A DNA stretch of 64,000 nt from Halobacteriales archaeon QS_4_70_19 (GCA_003020985.1 PXRM01000028.1:1-64000), one strand, 5' to 3'; shown: positions 34,895 to 44,839, counted from the first letter of the stretch. Numbers and translations are program-made. The notes: generated by a model from the sequence alone, not told the origin.

Positions 34895-35836
34895 TCAGTC
34901 GTAGGTGACGTCAACCCGGGTCACGGTCGAGTAGACGTTCTCGACGGCGATGCTGCATTCGACGGTGGTCGGGTCGACGCCCTCGCAGGAGGTACCGTCG
35001 CCGATGGTCCCCCTGACGTCCTGGCTAGCGGGGATCTGGCTGTTCAGGTAGTCCCGCCAGGCGTCCCGACGCTCCTCGGTCGTCGAGATACGGATGGTCA
35101 CCGCGTAGTCCTTCTCGTTGTCACCGACGGTGCTGACACCGTCGCCGTTCTCGTCGCTCCCGTCAGGATTCAGTTCGGCGTCGGTGAACTCCTTCGAACC
35201 GTCACCGTCAGTGTCGTTGACGAGGGTCCCCGGGTCGTCCTCGGCGATGGCGACCTCGCGCGTCGCGAGGATGGTTCGGACGAGGATGGTCCGCTGGCTC
35301 CCCGTGCTGTCGACCCCGGCTTGGCGGGTCTGGATGACCGGGAGGATGGCGGTCCGCTCGCCGCCGCTGTCCGTGAACAGTACCGAGGGGTCGTTGTTGA
35401 GCACCGTCCCACCCCGGTCCTGGCGGAAGACGGCACCGTTCGAGTACACCAACTGTGGGCCGCTCCCGGCGGAGTAGACAATAGGGTCGATGGTTATGGT
35501 CGAGAGGTTCGCCGTCTCCGCGGTCGTCTCGTAGAGGTTCGTCACCTCGACGGTTATCCTGGTGCTGTCCCCGAACTGCATCTGGGCGTCGGAGACCTTG
35601 ATTTCGGTCGCGCGGCTCGGCGATCCTTCGCTGTGGATGTCGTTCATGTTGTCCGCCAGGACGTCGAACGCACGCTCTGCGTTGGTGACCCGCTCGGCCG
35701 AGCGGCTCGCCTCCAGACCGCCGATTCCGGAGACGTAGACCAGGACCACCGTCGCCGCGATGAGCGAGAAGATGAGCGTGAAGCTGATCACCTCGCTCAC
35801 GCTCCGGTCGTCGGGGGATGGGTTACGTGTTCGCAT
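34895..35836 (-). CDS. Pilin-like protein, last gene of the pilus operon
   Basis: This 313-residue protein begins MRTRNPSPDDRSVSEVISFT, then a membrane helix (FSLIAATVVLVYVSGIGG), as in haloarchaeal prepilins. The outside domain is beta-rich, with an acidic loop (NDTDGDGSKEFTDAELNPDG) and two Cys near the end (TSCEG, VECS) that may pair. Its ATG lies inside the end of the upstream gene (14 bp overlap). Likely a minor pilin of the PilB/PilC system. Confidence 0.7.
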   Translation of the reverse strand: MRTRNPSPDDRSVSEVISFTLIFSLIAATVVLVYVSGIGGLEASRSAERVTNAERAFDVLADNMNDIHSEGSPSRATEIKVSDAQMQFGDSTRITVEVTNLYETTAETANLSTITIDPIVYSAGSGPQLVYSNGAVFRQDRGGTVLNNDPSVLFTDSGGERTAILPVIQTRQAGVDSTGSQRTILVRTILATREVAIAEDDPGTLVNDTDGDGSKEFTDAELNPDGSDENGDGVSTVGDNEKDYAVTIRISTTEERRDAWRDYLNSQIPASQDVRGTIGDGTSCEGVDPTTVECSIAVENVYSTVTRVDVTYD

Positions 35837-36275
35837 TGCTCAGGACGAGTTCGTCGGTGGTCGGATCGTAGGTCACTTGGATACTACCTCCGCCGATGCT
35901 CCCGGCCCTGAGGTCGGTACGGGTCGCCACGTCGACCCTGACGACGACCTCCGGCTCCGCGGACCGGAGCACGAGATGGGACTGGGTGGCCGTGTTCAGC
36001 TCGATGGTGTAGGCCGATCCGGTCACCCGCTGGGGCAGGTTCCGCTGGATACGGATGCTGTCGACGCCCGAGTAGTTCAGCCGATCCGCCGAGGAGAGGT
36101 CCGCGGACACCTGCTCGCCGATCACCGCGAGTTCCGTTCGGGTCGTGCCCTCGCGCTGGTCCTGCAGGAACCCCCCGCCGGCGATGAGCAGTCCGGTGAT
36201 GAGCAGCGACGCGACGCCGAGGGTCAGCGCGTACCCGATGGTCGTCGAGACGGCGCGGTCCTTCCACTCACGCAC
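35823..36275 (-). CDS. Minor pilin-like protein (DUF7266-like)
   Basis: This 150-residue protein begins MREWKDRAVSTTIGYALTLG. DRAVS-TTIGY is close to the haloarchaeal PilA signal (DRAVSPVIG), followed by a membrane helix. The C-terminal half is beta-rich and ends ELVLSNANT. It lies 9 bp after the upstream pilin-like gene and overlaps the next. Likely cut by PibD and built into the pilus. Confidence 0.72.
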   Translation of the reverse strand: MREWKDRAVSTTIGYALTLGVASLLITGLLIAGGGFLQDQREGTTRTELAVIGEQVSADLSSADRLNYSGVDSIRIQRNLPQRVTGSAYTIELNTATQSHLVLRSAEPEVVVRVDVATRTDLRAGSIGGGSIQVTYDPTTDELVLSNANT

Positions 36276-36284
36276 GGTGGATCA

Positions 36285-37448
36285 CTACGGTTCGTCGGGT
36301 GCGACCCTGATCGTCGAGCTCGACTCCACCCGTTCGGACTGGTAGGTGACGAGGACGTCCGTGTCGTAGATCGCCGGCTCGACGTACGGACTGGTGTGGC
36401 TGGGACTGCTGTCGTGGTCGTCGCTGTGGGGGTTGTAGTAGTCCTCGAAAGTACAGGTTAACAGCGAACAGGTGAGTGAAGACAACAGCCCGTTGTCGTA
36501 GTCGTTCTCGAAGGTACCCTTCTCCGTGTCCACAACGAGCTGGTAGTCGCCCTCGATCTCCTCGCCCTCGACGAAAATCAGCTGGTACGGATCGTCCGTC
36601 TCCGACTGGAAGTCGAACACCCCCTCGCACGCCCCGTCGGTCCCCTCCACCGAGCCGCCCGAGACGTCCACGTCGAACGTCGCGGGCGCCTCGTCGAGCG
36701 TGCAGGTGGTAGTCGAGCCGGTACTCGTGTTGTAGTAGGTGAAGTTTACGTCGTCCGGATCGCTGTCCGGGCGATATATCGAGATCGCGTGCTCGTAGTT
36801 CCCGTCGTCGTTCATGTCGTACACGACGGTGTAGGGGGTCGGGTCGTCGGTCGACAGCGAGGTCGATGTCGTCAGCTTGCCGATGAACGTCGAGACGTTG
36901 GCCTCCGTATAGACGGTTGTCCCACCTCCGATCTCGTCGCGTTCGACGGTCATCCTGAAGTCCCGAATCCGGTACTCCCTCGAAGTCACTGCCCAGCTCG
37001 AATCGCCCACTAGGTCGACGACGGTATCGAGTAGTCCGTCGTCCTCCGGTTTGAACTGACTGCCGTCGTCCTGCACGATGCGGGTCCCGCGAGTCATCGA
37101 CGTCACGTCGGCGTCGACGAACCGACCCTCGCGAGCTGAGTCCTGCAACTGCAGAGCCGACCACTCCCGGATGCTCGCATCGATCCGGGTCTCCAGCTCG
37201 GTGTAATTCGCGTGCGATTCGTTGTCGTGGTTGTGGTGGGCCATCGCCTCCGCAGTTCCGGTGGCGACCTCCTGCTGGAGTGCCGAGATCCGGGCCGGCT
37301 CGTCCTGGTTCGCGCGGGTGGCCAGGTTCTCCGCGTAGATCGAGGCGTTCAGAACTAGCGCGAGGGAGACGAGGGCGACTGCAAGTGCCAGGGCTCCCAC
37401 CAGAATTAGCTGTGCACGGTTCTTCTCGCCGCCCCTGCCGTCCCCCAT
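36285..37448 (-). CDS. Pilin-like protein (DUF7261-like), copy 2
   Basis: This 387-residue protein begins MGDGRGGEKNRAQLILVGAL. NRAQ before the hydrophobic helix is a class III prepilin site. After the helix come LNASIYAENLATR and a long beta-rich outer part with several Cys. It shares the ASIYAENLATR block with its upstream neighbour (NSAIFAENLATR), showing tandem duplication. A TATA-like GGTATATCC in the 63 bp gap could be an internal promoter. Confidence 0.7.
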   Translation of the reverse strand: MGDGRGGEKNRAQLILVGALALAVALVSLALVLNASIYAENLATRANQDEPARISALQQEVATGTAEAMAHHNHDNESHANYTELETRIDASIREWSALQLQDSAREGRFVDADVTSMTRGTRIVQDDGSQFKPEDDGLLDTVVDLVGDSSWAVTSREYRIRDFRMTVERDEIGGGTTVYTEANVSTFIGKLTTSTSLSTDDPTPYTVVYDMNDDGNYEHAISIYRPDSDPDDVNFTYYNTSTGSTTTCTLDEAPATFDVDVSGGSVEGTDGACEGVFDFQSETDDPYQLIFVEGEEIEGDYQLVVDTEKGTFENDYDNGLLSSLTCSLLTCTFEDYYNPHSDDHDSSPSHTSPYVEPAIYDTDVLVTYQSERVESSSTIRVAPDEP

Positions 37449-37511
37449 ATATAATCTTCCGGATATTGACGGTCGAATCGGATATACCTGTTGGCCGGAG
37501 AGGTTCCGTAC

Positions 37512-38882
37512 TCATGCCGGACACCCCGTGTCGTCGCCGTCCGCGGTGTGCCGGACCGTTCGCGACCGGCTGTGCGACCCGTCGGTCACCGTCACAGTTA
37601 TATCATAGGTGTCGCCCCCGTCGCCGGGATCGGTGTAGGTGTAACTGTCCGACGCGCTCTCGCCCGCTCCGGACACGTCCGTCGTGTCGCTCACGCCGTC
37701 GCTGTCGTTGCGGTCGTCCACGTCGACGGTCACCGTGTCCAGAACGCCGTTCGGGTCCTCGACCGTCCAGTCGACGGTGAGTGAGGTGTTGCCCCCGGAC
37801 CCGTCGGTCACCGAGAGCGAGGTCACCAGCGGCGTCACGAGTCGATCGCCGGCCTGGGCCGGCGCTACCCGCGCCGTGGTTCGGCTCTCCGCGCGCGAGT
37901 CCTGGTAGCGCAGTTCCACCGTCCCGGCGTAGATGGCCGGGACGCTGTACGGACTGTCGCTCGGGCTGTCGTGGTAGGTCCTGTCCGAGCAGGCCGTGCC
38001 GTAGTTCGCCCGGTCGACCTGCTCGTCGAGCGACGATGTCGCCGCAGCGCCGTCCCGCCGGTCAACGACCAGCCGGTAGGTCCCGACCGCGCGGTCTCCC
38101 TCGGTGACGCGGACGTGGTAGGTTCCGGTCGCGTCGCCGACGGGAGCCAGCGCGTCGCAGTACGTCCCGTCGACCTGCGGCCGGCCGGTCACCGAGAGGG
38201 TCGCCACGTCACCGTCCGCCTCACACGTCCGGACGGTGCTCGAGCCGACCTCGCTGACGGCGACCCTGGCCCCGCCGTCATGGTAGATGGCGACCTCGTG
38301 TGTCGGTCCCGAGGCCGGCGCCAGCGTCAGGACGAGGGTGTCACCGCTGCCACCGGTCAGGGCGTTCCCGAGCCTGCTCCCGTTGTCGGGGTCGACGGTC
38401 AGCTCGAACCCGCGGACGTGGACCCCCGCCGCCATCGTCCAGTTCGCCGGGGTGTCGCCCTGTGGGACGAGGCCGGTACTGTCGTCCTCGTCGACGAGCT
38501 GGGTGCCCGCGCGGCTCCCCTCAGTCGAGATACCGACCGAGTTCCCCGACAGTGACTGGCCCTTCTGCAACTGATCGGACAGGTTCTCCACCTGCGGTCG
38601 GTACCGGTCGTCCCGGAGCGTGGCGAACGAGTCGCCGGCTCCCTGTCCGTTCGTGGCCTCGATCGCGTCACCGACCCCGGCGAGCGCGCCGCTCCGGTAC
38701 GTCTGGACGCCCGAACTCGCCGCGTTGCCCTCCCGTGTCGCGAGGTTCTCCGCGAAGATCGCCGAGTTCAGCACCAGTGCCAGCCCGACGAGCAGCGTCC
38801 CCAGGACGACGGCACCGATGACGAGCAGCTGCCCGCGCACACGGTGGCGACCCCATCTCGACCCCCCGTTCACATCCGCCAC
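37512..38882 (-). CDS. Pilin-like protein (DUF7261-like), copy 1
   Basis: The 456-residue ORF starts with GTG at 38882. A second GTG at 38873 overlaps the upstream stop as GTGA and may be the true start. RGQLLVIGAVVLGTLLVGL is the prepilin signal and helix, followed by NSAIFAENLATR. Outside is a beta-rich domain, then a Thr/Asp-rich region with an Ig-like stretch (VTPLVTSLSVTDGSGGN) and a final Cys. A probable minor pilin, related to the gene after it. Confidence 0.68.
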   Translation of the reverse strand: MADVNGGSRWGRHRVRGQLLVIGAVVLGTLLVGLALVLNSAIFAENLATREGNAASSGVQTYRSGALAGVGDAIEATNGQGAGDSFATLRDDRYRPQVENLSDQLQKGQSLSGNSVGISTEGSRAGTQLVDEDDSTGLVPQGDTPANWTMAAGVHVRGFELTVDPDNGSRLGNALTGGSGDTLVLTLAPASGPTHEVAIYHDGGARVAVSEVGSSTVRTCEADGDVATLSVTGRPQVDGTYCDALAPVGDATGTYHVRVTEGDRAVGTYRLVVDRRDGAAATSSLDEQVDRANYGTACSDRTYHDSPSDSPYSVPAIYAGTVELRYQDSRAESRTTARVAPAQAGDRLVTPLVTSLSVTDGSGGNTSLTVDWTVEDPNGVLDTVTVDVDDRNDSDGVSDTTDVSGAGESASDSYTYTDPGDGGDTYDITVTVTDGSHSRSRTVRHTADGDDTGCPA

Positions 38883-39466
38883 ACGACCACCTCGACGCGG
38901 ACCACGTTGTACACGCCACTGTTCGACACGTCGTTCGCGTAGAAGTCGTTGGACACGCTGGAGTCGTCGAGGCAGTCGCTCGTGGTCCGGGAGCTGTTGT
39001 CGACCAGGCAGTCGCTCTCGTACAGCGTCACCGTTCGGCTCGCGCTGATGGCGTTGTCGCTCGGCCGCCCCCGGTAGAGCATCGGTTGGTCCACCCAGTT
39101 CCCCGTCGACGTCTGGTAGGAGACGTAGACGTTGTACGCGAGGCCGCGTCCCCCGAACGCCATGGAGAGAGTGTCGCCGAACTCGTTCGACGGCGGGCTG
39201 TTCACGTAGTAGCCCCGCGTAGCGTCGTGGAACCGCTGCCCCGTCGTGTTCCAGAACAGCACCGCGTCCTTCAGGTGGTTGTTCTCGGCGGCCACGGCCA
39301 GGGCCCCCTCGGCGACGGACTGTTGCTGGTTCTCGATGTGCTGGCTGGACGTACTCGCGGAGAGGGGCGTCACCGCCGTTACCTGCAGCGTGAAGGTGAG
39401 ACTCGACAGTAACAGGATGGCCGCGATGACCCCCTCCAGCGTGTGTGCCTGTCCGCGGTCGTTCAT
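38870..39466 (-). CDS. Minor pilin-like protein (DUF7288-like)
   Basis: This 198-residue protein begins MNDRGQAHTLEGVIAAILLL, a very short charged head with RGQ before a membrane helix. The outer part has two Cys, one in ESDCLV and one in SDCLDD, and ends VVRVEVVVWRM. It lies 70 bp after the DUF7287-like gene; GTATTTATCC in that gap may be an internal promoter. Its end overlaps the next gene. Confidence 0.7.
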   Translation of the reverse strand: MNDRGQAHTLEGVIAAILLLSSLTFTLQVTAVTPLSASTSSQHIENQQQSVAEGALAVAAENNHLKDAVLFWNTTGQRFHDATRGYYVNSPPSNEFGDTLSMAFGGRGLAYNVYVSYQTSTGNWVDQPMLYRGRPSDNAISASRTVTLYESDCLVDNSSRTTSDCLDDSSVSNDFYANDVSNSGVYNVVRVEVVVWRM

Positions 39467-39536
39467 CTGGACTCCCCCGATTCGTTCAAGACGCCCGGAC
39501 GTTCGCCGTCGCCGGATAAATACTTCAGCGCCACCG

Positions 39537-40379
39537 TCACCACACTCGCACGTAGACGGTCGCCCGGATACCGTCGATGGTCACGATGCGGCGGGCGACG
39601 ACGACCGACCCCGAGTCCTCGGGTGGGTCCTCGCCGGCCTGGAAGGGGACGTCGTGGTCGTCACCCGTCACGTCACAGTTGGTTCCACTCTCGTACGCGT
39701 CCCGTGTATCGTTGATGGGGTCGACCGCGTCCGGGTCGCCGTCCCCCTTCGGCCCGGTCTTTCCGTCGCTCCCTTCGCGGTCGTTCACGTCCGCACAGAG
39801 GAGGCCCGGCTGCCCGTCGCCATCACTGGCGTTCCCTCTGATTTCGATCTGCAACCCGGGAGAGAGCGAGGAATCGACGCTCCCGTCCTCCGCGATGCCG
39901 GCCACGCCGAGGCGCTTGTGCAGGTACTCGGGTTCGAAGTTGCAGTTGCTTCCGGTCCAGAGCGTGTCGTTGGCGACGTTGAACAGGTTCGAGCGGATGG
40001 TCCCGTCGTTCGAGTCGTTCAGGTCCTGGTTGTTGTCGGGATCGCCGTCCAGGTTCTCGGGCACGAAGAACGCCGTCGTACACGCCTTGTCCAGCACGTA
40101 CGGCCTGTCGGGGTCCGCCAGCGTCCCCTCGACGAGCTGGCTGGCGACCCGGTTGGCCGTCACGGTGTCCTCGGTGCCGCTCCCCGAGAACGGTGCCACG
40201 ATGTTCGGCGTGAACGAGAGGACGAACGCGACCGTCAGCAGGAAGACGCTCATCCCGACGGCGAAGTCGAGCGTCGTCTGGGCGCGGCCGTCTCGCCGGC
40301 CGGTATCGCGCTCTCGGCTATCGCCACCGCTCTCACCGGGGTCGGGCCGCGCGTCGAACGTAGGGGACTTGACCTGCAT
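39537..40379 (-). CDS. Minor pilin-like protein (DUF7287-like)
   Basis: This 280-residue protein has a hydrophilic head of about 35 residues, then RAQTTLDFAVGMSVFLLTVA, a prepilin signal with helix. The outer domain is acidic, with many Asp/Asn and four Cys. It follows pilC by 7 bp and so belongs to the same transcript. The unusually long head before the cleavage site is a common haloarchaeal trait. Confidence 0.7.
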   Translation of the reverse strand: MQVKSPTFDARPDPGESGGDSRERDTGRRDGRAQTTLDFAVGMSVFLLTVAFVLSFTPNIVAPFSGSGTEDTVTANRVASQLVEGTLADPDRPYVLDKACTTAFFVPENLDGDPDNNQDLNDSNDGTIRSNLFNVANDTLWTGSNCNFEPEYLHKRLGVAGIAEDGSVDSSLSPGLQIEIRGNASDGDGQPGLLCADVNDREGSDGKTGPKGDGDPDAVDPINDTRDAYESGTNCDVTGDDHDVPFQAGEDPPEDSGSVVVARRIVTIDGIRATVYVRVW

Positions 40380-40386
40380 GGTGGCC

Positions 40387-42414
40387 TCAGAGGAACATGA
40401 ACGTGAGCAGCGCGAACGTCGGGAGGACCACCGCGAACTTCAGCCCCGCCATGAGGCTCACGTCGCGCATGTAGCCCGCGATGAAGCCGCTGATGATGGC
40501 CTGCAGCGTGACGGCGTGGAAGAACAGCATGTTCAGCATGTTCACGTCTACGCCGCCGCTGAAGCTCCCGCCACTGCCGCCGCCACCGGAGGCCTGCTGG
40601 GCCAGCCCGGCCATCACGTCGAGGAACTTGACCTTGAGGATGGCCATCACGCCCAGCAGCGTCATGTAGGTCATGATGATGATGACCGTCTGCATCCGCG
40701 TGCGCGACTTGCGGTCGCGCTCGATGTCGTCCTGGTTCTCGGAGGCCTGTGCGGCCGTCGAGAGGACCTGCGTGATCTGGCTGGACGCCTCCTGGGCCTT
40801 CGAGATGAGCTTCATCGTCCGGGCCAGCCGCGGGATGTGGTACTTGTTGTTGAACTTGACGAGGGCGGTCTTCAGGCTCGTCCCGTAGTTCACCTTCGCG
40901 TACATCGTCTCGAACTCGTCGGAGAGCTTCCCGGACGACGTGTCGGAGACGACCTTGATCGACTCCAGCAACGTCATCCCGGTGTCGTTCGCCGAGGAGA
41001 GCTTCCGGAGGTTGTCGGAGAGCTTACTGATGATCGCCCGCCGGGACCGGACGTTCCACTCGTAGAAGAGCGTCAGCGGGATGAAGTTGATGTACAGCGG
41101 GAGGTAGAGCCAGAAGAACGTCCCCAGGATGGGGTTGCCCTTCATCCCCGCCCAGGAGGTCGGCGCCAGCCCGGTCAGTGCGGCGAACGCGAGCGCGACC
41201 AGCGAGATGGGCAGGGTCACCGCCAGCACCGCCAGCGGATGGTCCCGGAAGAAGTAGTGGGGTGCCTTCACGATCTCCATCAGCTCGTAGGTCCCCTCGC
41301 GGGACTTGATGCGGTCGAACATCCCGTACTCACCGGTGTAGTTGTTCACGACGCCCAGGTCGAACATCGCGGTGTTCTCGGCGGCGGCGTCCGCGCTCTC
41401 GGGGTCGAGGTAGCCGTCACCCACCTCGTCCTGAACGACGGTGGAGACGAGCACGAGGAAGCCGGCCCCGATCATCGGGATGAGACCGTACACCGTCCCG
41501 TACAGCAGGAAGTCCTGTGCCTCGCCGAGCATCGACATGATGACCAGGATGATGATGAGCAGCAGGGGGAACAGGGACAGCGTCATGAACATCTCGCCGA
41601 ACAGCTCCAGGGTCTCCAAGACGCGCTCCTGCTCCTGCTTCGAGGTCCGCATCTGCTTTTCCTTCTGGTCCTGGAGGAACTGCTCCATGTCCCCGCCGGA
41701 GTTGATGATCGACAGCATGTCCGTGAGGAACTGGCTCAGTTCGTCGGAGGGGGTCTCGAGTGCCTGGTTCCGGATGGCCGTCCGGTAGTCCGTGTCGAAG
41801 TACTCCGTCTCGAGAACGATCGACTGGAACTCCTTCGCTACCTCGCCGTACGTGTCGTCGGCCTTCGCCATCGCCTCCAGGATCTCGAGCTGGTTCAGGC
41901 CGCCCACGGAGAGGGCGTACATGAACGAGACGGAGTCGGAGAGGAGGACGTTTATCTCGCGCTTGCGCGCGCCGGCGGTCATGTACGGCCGGGCGACCAT
42001 CGAGCCGAAGCCGAGGCCGAAGCCGATGAGGCCCATGATGATGCCCGTGACGATGATGAACGCCGGGATCTTGATCGCGTTCAGGAGCGCAGCGGTCGAC
42101 TCACCGACCGGGAGACCCAGCAGGATCGGAATCTCGTCCAGCAGGACGCTGAACACGAACCAGCCGGTGAACACCCCCAGCAGCCACAGCACCAGCCCCA
42201 CGAGGACGCCGACCGCGAGCGAGCGTGAGAGGTAGATCTCGACGGTCTCCGGCATCCGTGACTCCGCGAGCTTCGTCTCCACGTTCGAGACGAAGTCCCC
42301 CTCCTCGTCGAACAGCCGACGGTAGAGGGGGTAGAACAGGTCGCTGAGGGCACCCCCCTCGCCGTAGGACCTACCGGCGCCCGCACCCGCGCCGCCGGCG
42401 GTGTCGAGACTCAC
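40387..42414 (-). CDS. pilC: Archaeal pilus assembly membrane platform PilC (type II/IV secretion F family)
   Basis: This 675-residue polytopic protein has two T2SSF cytoplasmic domains (FMYALSVGGLNQLEILEAMA and LSSANDTGMTLLESIKVVSD) between groups of membrane helices, the double arrangement of archaeal PilC/TadB-C proteins. It anchors the pilus machine and couples to the PilB ATPase. Its start overlaps the pilB stop by 4 bp (ATGA), and pilin-like genes follow directly, so the whole run is one operon. Confidence 0.9.
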   Translation of the reverse strand: MSLDTAGGAGAGAGRSYGEGGALSDLFYPLYRRLFDEEGDFVSNVETKLAESRMPETVEIYLSRSLAVGVLVGLVLWLLGVFTGWFVFSVLLDEIPILLGLPVGESTAALLNAIKIPAFIIVTGIIMGLIGFGLGFGSMVARPYMTAGARKREINVLLSDSVSFMYALSVGGLNQLEILEAMAKADDTYGEVAKEFQSIVLETEYFDTDYRTAIRNQALETPSDELSQFLTDMLSIINSGGDMEQFLQDQKEKQMRTSKQEQERVLETLELFGEMFMTLSLFPLLLIIILVIMSMLGEAQDFLLYGTVYGLIPMIGAGFLVLVSTVVQDEVGDGYLDPESADAAAENTAMFDLGVVNNYTGEYGMFDRIKSREGTYELMEIVKAPHYFFRDHPLAVLAVTLPISLVALAFAALTGLAPTSWAGMKGNPILGTFFWLYLPLYINFIPLTLFYEWNVRSRRAIISKLSDNLRKLSSANDTGMTLLESIKVVSDTSSGKLSDEFETMYAKVNYGTSLKTALVKFNNKYHIPRLARTMKLISKAQEASSQITQVLSTAAQASENQDDIERDRKSRTRMQTVIIIMTYMTLLGVMAILKVKFLDVMAGLAQQASGGGGSGGSFSGGVDVNMLNMLFFHAVTLQAIISGFIAGYMRDVSLMAGLKFAVVLPTFALLTFMFL

Positions 42415-44813
42415 TCCTCGTCACCTCCCCCGTCGTCGAAGGCGAAGCCGCCGAAGTCGACCTCGTCCGTGCTGTCCGTCGAGCCGCCGTCGGCCGCCGC
42501 CGGTTCGCCGGCGTCGGCGGACACGTCGAGCGCACTGGCGAGGTCGCCGGACCCGATCCCGCGGTACTCCTCGAGCAGCGCCTCGGCGTTGTCGAGGACC
42601 TCGCCGGTCTCCTCCAGCATCTCCTCGCTCGCGTCCGGCCGAGGGACCATCTCCTCCTTCTCCGGGTCGATGTCGATCTCGACGGACTCCATCTCCCGGA
42701 GGGCCTCGAGGGACCTCTCCACCCGGTCCCCCGCCAGTAGCCCCATGATGGTGTCGGGGTCGTTCATGAACGCCTGCAGGCTCGCCGCGACCTGCGTGTA
42801 CGTGTTGAGGCCGTTCTCGATGAGGTACGCGAGGACGACCTTCCGCTTGAAGATCTCCTCGTTGAGCCGGTCCTCGTCCCACCCGCGGTCGAACATGATC
42901 GTCTCCAGGGTGTTGGACTCGCCCATCTGGAGGTAGGTGTCCGTCTCCGCCTGCCACTGGTAGACGTCTTGGACGTTGATCTCGTCGTTCTCCGGGTCGT
43001 AGTGGTTGATCTCGGTGAGCGCCTTGTTCCGGCGGACCTTGCGCCCCCGGACACGCGTCTGGGTCTGGATGGAGACCAGGTCCAGCGCCGTGAACATCGT
43101 CTTCGAGACGTTGATGGGGTCGGTGGTGAACCGCTTGATGACCTCGCCGACGGAGTCGGCGTGGAACGTCGTCAGCGTGGTGTGTCCCGTAGACATGACC
43201 TGGAACAGGGTGCGGCCCTCCTCGCCACGAATCTCCCCCATCACGATGTACTCGGGCCGCTGCCGCAGGGCGGCCTCCAGCAGGTCGAACTCGTCGACGT
43301 CACCCTTGTCGCCCTCGCTGAACGAGGGCCGGGTGACGCTCGCGATCCAGTTGCGCTGCGGGAGTTCGACCTCGCGTGTGTCCTCGATGCTGACGATCTT
43401 CGCCTTCGACGGGATGAACAGCGAGACGGCGTTCAGGCTCGTCGTCTTCCCGGAGGCGGTACCCCCGGCGAAGATGAGCGACTTGTGGTTCTCGATACAC
43501 AGCCAGAGGAACGCCATCTCGTCCAGCGAGAAGGTGTTCCAGTTGATGAGGTCGACCGGCGTGAACGGCACGTCCTTGAACTGGCGGATGGTGTAGTTCG
43601 TCCCGTGGTCGGACACTTCCTTGCCCAGGGTGAGCTGGGCGCGGGAGCCGTCCGGCAGCGTCGCGTCCACCTGCGGCGAGCGCTTGCTAATGCCCTTCCC
43701 GGAGCGCTGGGCCAGCTTCACCACGAAGTCGTCTAGCTCCTCCTCCCCGTGGTAGACGTTGGTGATGAGCTGCTCGTAGTCGGAGTGGTAGACGAAGACG
43801 GGGGAGTTGTACCCGTCACAGGAGATGTCCTCGACGTTGATGTCGTGCTTGACGCCGTCGATGCGCTCGAAGCCGATGAAGTCGCGCTTGAGCAGGTAGA
43901 GGAGCTTGTCGATCTGGTAGCCGTTGAGCGTCTCGGCGTCCTCCTCGATGACCGCCCGCTCCGGCCGGACGGACACATCGCGCGCCGGGACGAGTTCTCC
44001 GTCACCGTCGTCCTCGGACTCGGCCCCCATCCCGAGCATCCCCCTCACCTTCGTGACGACGCTCTCCCCGTCACCGTCCCCGTCGGGGTGGGACCCCTCG
44101 GCGTAGAGGTCGTAGCGTCTGAGCAGGTTGCGGGTCTCCTCCTCGATGACCGTCTCGCGGGCGTCCTCGCCGCCCTCCACGACGACGTCGTCGCTGGAGT
44201 ACTTGATCGCGGTCTTGAGCTTCGAGGAGAGGAACTCCCGCAGGTCCGCCTCAATCGGCGTGAGATGGGGCTCGATGAGGTAGTACTTCTTCTCGTTCTC
44301 CTTCTCGGAGTGGAAGATGATGACGAACGCGTACGGCTTGTTCACCCAGTAGCGGTCGACCTCCCGGAAGTGGGTCTTCTTCGACTCCGGGACGGCCTTC
44401 TCCAGGTCGTAGCGCGTGACGGCGGTCGAGGAGCCGTCCGCCTCCGAGAAGAAGGCGTCCTCGTCGAGTTCCTCGCTCACGCCGACCGTCCGCCGGTCGA
44501 CGATTTCGTCCAGCTCCTCGGAGATGTCCCCGGCCAGGGCGAGCTGGCCGTCGGTCCGCTCGGGGTCGAAGCCGAGGTACTCCTCGGGCTCGAACTCGAT
44601 CCGCCGGCCGTCGCCGTCGGTCGGCGGGTTCCCGGACTCGTCGTAGTAGTGCTCCTGCTTGAACGACTCCCAGTCGTAGGTGCCGGCGACCACGGACGAC
44701 CCGGGCTCGTCCACGTCACTGTCGACAGCGGCGCCCCCCTCCCCGTCGGCGCCCGCGGCGGCGGGTTCCATCCCCTCTTCCGCCTCACCGCTGTCTGCCT
44801 CGTCGATAGCCAT
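42411..44813 (-). CDS. pilB: Pilus assembly ATPase PilB (type II/IV secretion E family)
   Basis: This 800-residue protein has a long acidic N-terminal region (about 1-270), then the secretion ATPase core: Walker A FAGGTASGKTTSLNAV, Asp-box IVSIEDTREVELPQRNW, Walker B EYIVMGEIRGEE and the His box STGHTTLTTFHADS. It powers pilus assembly from the cytoplasmic side. It is the first gene of a minus-strand operon reaching to 34895. The organisation (pilB-pilC-pilin-like set) matches the haloarchaeal type IV pilus clusters; no prepilin peptidase is encoded here. Confidence 0.92.
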   Translation of the reverse strand: MAIDEADSGEAEEGMEPAAAGADGEGGAAVDSDVDEPGSSVVAGTYDWESFKQEHYYDESGNPPTDGDGRRIEFEPEEYLGFDPERTDGQLALAGDISEELDEIVDRRTVGVSEELDEDAFFSEADGSSTAVTRYDLEKAVPESKKTHFREVDRYWVNKPYAFVIIFHSEKENEKKYYLIEPHLTPIEADLREFLSSKLKTAIKYSSDDVVVEGGEDARETVIEEETRNLLRRYDLYAEGSHPDGDGDGESVVTKVRGMLGMGAESEDDGDGELVPARDVSVRPERAVIEEDAETLNGYQIDKLLYLLKRDFIGFERIDGVKHDINVEDISCDGYNSPVFVYHSDYEQLITNVYHGEEELDDFVVKLAQRSGKGISKRSPQVDATLPDGSRAQLTLGKEVSDHGTNYTIRQFKDVPFTPVDLINWNTFSLDEMAFLWLCIENHKSLIFAGGTASGKTTSLNAVSLFIPSKAKIVSIEDTREVELPQRNWIASVTRPSFSEGDKGDVDEFDLLEAALRQRPEYIVMGEIRGEEGRTLFQVMSTGHTTLTTFHADSVGEVIKRFTTDPINVSKTMFTALDLVSIQTQTRVRGRKVRRNKALTEINHYDPENDEINVQDVYQWQAETDTYLQMGESNTLETIMFDRGWDEDRLNEEIFKRKVVLAYLIENGLNTYTQVAASLQAFMNDPDTIMGLLAGDRVERSLEALREMESVEIDIDPEKEEMVPRPDASEEMLEETGEVLDNAEALLEEYRGIGSGDLASALDVSADAGEPAAADGGSTDSTDEVDFGGFAFDDGGGDEE

Positions 44814-44839
44814 CGGAAAACAGGTTATCCCTGTATAGG

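Noticed and set aside
39577..42228. 883-residue plus-strand ORF
   Set aside because: Antisense to pilC and a pilin-like gene, with no family motifs.
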